A stretch of DNA of 64,000 nucleotides, from the NCBI GenBank assembly GCA_963924555.1, contig OZ004584.1:1673001-1737000 (forward strand), in the 5' to 3' direction. The notes beneath the pieces were generated by a model that was not told the origin of the DNA, searched no databases, and saw only the letters and a list, made by a program, of their open reading frames with translations. Below are positions 62,075-64,000 of the stretch, piece after piece. The position numbers were made by a program, and so were the translations under genes. Source of the stretch: Crambe crambe (Eukaryota; Porifera; Demospongiae; Poecilosclerida; Crambeidae). Within the stretch, counting starts at the first letter, position 1. Every line of letters begins with the position of its first letter.

Positions 62075-62712
62075 TCATGGCACTCCGTCTAGAGAGGGGG
62101 GGAGAGTTGGGAGGCGATGTAGCCATAAACAGGCGTTGCCACGCCACAGGGCGATGGCTAGTCGTCCAAAGAGGTGCTTGGAAGAGTTAGAGGAATCTGT
62201 AGTACCCACTCTGTCTGCGATGGCCTTGCCAATGGAGCGAACAGTTTGAATTGTGTCGTCAGCAAGGCCACCTAACGTTTCTGCTACCAGAGGAATGAAG
62301 TGCAAGCCTGCCGAGCGGCAAGCTGATAAAGAGGATGCTAGCTTGCGGTTCACTCCCACCTGAAGGGCATGGCCTGGGGTGAAGGAGGCTTCATTTAGAG
62401 TCTGCTGCTGCAGGGGGCTGATTACATGGACATCCAGAGCTGCAGGACGGCCCCCTTTCCAATTGGGTAGAAGGACGTCAGCTGGGCGAGAGAGGGAGCT
62501 GGCAAGGAGGCCAGGGGTCTCCTTGGAAGGGGCCAAGGCTGCAGACTGGGCTGCAGAGAAGACCACGTCACGTATGGCATTATGCCGGGAAATGCGGTCA
62601 CCGTTTCCACTACACCCAACCTGGTGATCACCAAGATGTCAGCAGTGTCCCGGCATTCTGGGTAAGGAAGTGGATTACTTTGGAGAGGAATTCCCAGCCA
62701 GTACCGCAGGCA
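62075..62712 (-). pseudogene. C-terminal tail of a retroelement polyprotein (zinc-binding plus nuclease-like region)
   Basis: The minus strand reads LRYWLGIPL, CRDTADIL, then after a frame change GDHQVGCSGNGDRISRHNAI, RDVVFSAAQ and, in the 62566-62075 frame, RPADVLLPNWKGGRPAALDV, HVISPLQQQTL, GLHFIPLVAETLGGLADDTI, HLFGRLAIALWRGNACLWLH. This domain, following reverse transcriptase, is common in retroelement proteins of sponges and cnidarians. No reverse transcriptase remains upstream; a 10-A run at 62719 replaces it. Truncated, dead copy. The retroelement class is not certain. Confidence 0.6.
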
Positions 62713-62856
62713 GATTGGAAAAAAAAAAAATAATAAAAATGCACATTTGGTTTAGGTAAGGGGTCATTACTTAAAAATACTACGGTACAGTTGCATCTAT
62801 AATTAATTAATTAGAGGTTGGCCTCGTTCCAGGCATAAGAAGTCTCAGTATTCCTA

Positions 62857-63705
62857 TCATCCCTCTCTTCTGTTATTTCTTTCACCACCCTCTCCCTCTC
62901 TTTGGTCATTTCCTCCAACATCCTCTCTTTCACCATTTCCTCTCATTGCCCCATAAGCTGCTTCAGCTCCTACCCCAGCAGCAGCTCCAGCAATTCCTCC
63001 AAATAACCCTGCCACAGTTTTTCCTGCTAACCCCAGGCCTGCTGCTCCGGCACTTTGTAATGATGCAAAGAGACTTCCAGGAGCAACATTACCAATCATC
63101 GAGTGTACCCCTGCTGCAATCCTGCCAGATATCACTCCCCCTGCTCCAAAACCTACTGCCCCAAGGACAAGAGGTGCAGCAACGATACCAACTCCAGCAC
63201 CCAACACAGCACTTCCTGCGGCTATTAGTATATTCCTTCTGCCAACACCTATACTTCCTCTTCCACCATCTCCATCACCTCCTCTTCCACCATCTCCATC
63301 ACCTCCACCACCATCTCCTCCACCACTATCTCCATCACCTCCTCCTCCTTCTCCTCCACTATCATCACCTTTTCCATTATCTCCTTTGCCATCAACTGCT
63401 TCATTACCATCTCCTGCACCACCATCACCATCAACTCTTCCACCATCTCCTTTGCCATCAACTGCTTCTTTATCACCATCTCCTTTATCGACATCGTTAC
63501 AACCTTCTTCATTGATTCCTTCATCATCTCCTTGTTCACCATCTCCTCCTTGGCCTCCAGATACCACTGATAATACTCTCCCTGCTCTGTGTCTAGCTAC
63601 AGTTCCTACAGCTCCTGCCATAGCTCTTCCTACAGCCTCCAGACTTGCTGTTCCAGCACTTGGTGATGCCACAATGACATGCTTTCTTTTTTCATCAGGG
63701 TCCAT
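62857..63705 (-). CDS. ISG12/IFI27-like protein with long Gly/Asp-rich N-terminal region
   Basis: The frame is open from 63807 to 62857, but TTTTTTGTCTGCAG at about 63740 is a good acceptor and the likely start is the Met at 63705 (MDPDEKRKHVIVASPSAG), giving 282 aa. Residues 20-60 resemble a small alpha domain. A long acidic GDG/GGDGDGG repeat follows, then the family core NILIAAGSAVLGAGVGIVAA, PLVLGAVGFGAGGVISG, RIAAGVHSMIGNVAPGSLF, ASLQSAGAAGLGLAG and a polar tail rich in REGEGG. It is unusually long for the family. If the acceptor is used, a 5' non-coding exon lies upstream. Confidence 0.75.
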   Translation of the reverse strand: MDPDEKRKHVIVASPSAGTASLEAVGRAMAGAVGTVARHRAGRVLSVVSGGQGGDGEQGDDEGINEEGCNDVDKGDGDKEAVDGKGDGGRVDGDGGAGDGNEAVDGKGDNGKGDDSGGEGGGGDGDSGGGDGGGGDGDGGRGGDGDGGRGSIGVGRRNILIAAGSAVLGAGVGIVAAPLVLGAVGFGAGGVISGRIAAGVHSMIGNVAPGSLFASLQSAGAAGLGLAGKTVAGLFGGIAGAAAGVGAEAAYGAMRGNGEREDVGGNDQREGEGGERNNRREG

Positions 63706-63807
63706 TGTGGTGTCTATGGTCTGTTCCAAACCCAAGTTTAGCTGCAGACAAAAAACACATTCAAAGTATACTTGACAGAAGCTATCTACACTACATCCAA
63801 TTTTCAA

Positions 63808-64000
63808 TCTTGAGAATGTTTAATGGGATCACCAGATTCACTGGCTAGCCTCGGCCCCAGGCAACCTGTCTAAAGGAGAGTATCAGTTGTTCATGTTAGG
63901 CCATGCCAAGTTGTATCTTAGTTTCAGGTCCTCTAGACCTCAAAAAATTGAGGCGAGAGGGCTAGGATATGGGATTATTTTAATGATATTCATAGATTTA
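63808..64000. other. Window end
   Basis: No feature recognised; the upstream exon of the last gene may lie here or beyond. Confidence 0.4.

Noticed and set aside
62946..63515. Plus-strand Leu/His/Gln-rich ORF
   Set aside because: Antisense of the Gly/Asp-rich ISG12-like gene.

Overview
This window is nuclear DNA of an animal, most likely a demosponge. The evidence is spliced genes with short GT-AG introns, an AT-rich background full of TAGCTAGC strings, metazoan families (GCNT-type glycosyltransferase, MORN protein, eEF1B beta, ISG12/IFI27-like proteins), and a type II membrane protein with the cysteine-rich extracellular domain I associate with sponges. Genus and species cannot be fixed from the sequence. 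About a third of the window is transposable elements (TEs), several with ends that can be placed to the base by inverted repeats and target-site duplications (TSDs).

Layout: 0-1.4 kb, intact single-exon GCNT-like gene (minus). 1.5-3.0 kb, a MITE and a foldback element with a 9-bp TSD. 3.27-9.84 kb, a decayed Academ-like DNA transposon (nuclease plus CXC domain). 12.4-18.3 kb, a dispersed repeat (called R) split by a 4.7-kb TA-flanked element with two divergent genes, one of them an apparently intact ten-exon gene, and carrying a hammerhead-ribozyme-like motif. 19.1-22.0 kb, a frameshifted sponge-type receptor gene and a fragment of a paralogue. 23.4-24.8 kb, a GCNT pseudogene paralogous to the first gene. 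25.3-31.9 kb, an 11-exon zinc-finger/RGG gene (minus), head-to-head with a MORN-repeat gene at 32.1-35.4 kb (plus). 35.6-37.9 kb, an eight-exon eEF1B beta gene (plus). 38-64 kb, an ISG12/IFI27-like gene cluster (five fairly complete genes or ORFs plus many broken copies), all of the complete ones on the minus strand.

The ISG12 region is interrupted by a Ginger-type element (integrase, Ulp1-like protease, PHD finger) inserted in a second R copy (42.5-47.1 kb), a 2-kb segmental duplication carrying aquaglyceroporin pseudogenes (48.3-50.4 and 57.7-59.8 kb), an IS630-like two-gene transposon (53.8-56.3 kb), poly-G-bearing MITEs, and a retroelement tail (62.1-62.7 kb).

Housekeeping genes (eEF1B, zinc-finger/MORN pair) occupy the compact centre and have clean splice sites. 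The flanks are accessory DNA. The two copies of R act as each other's empty-site control, proving two independent transposon insertions.
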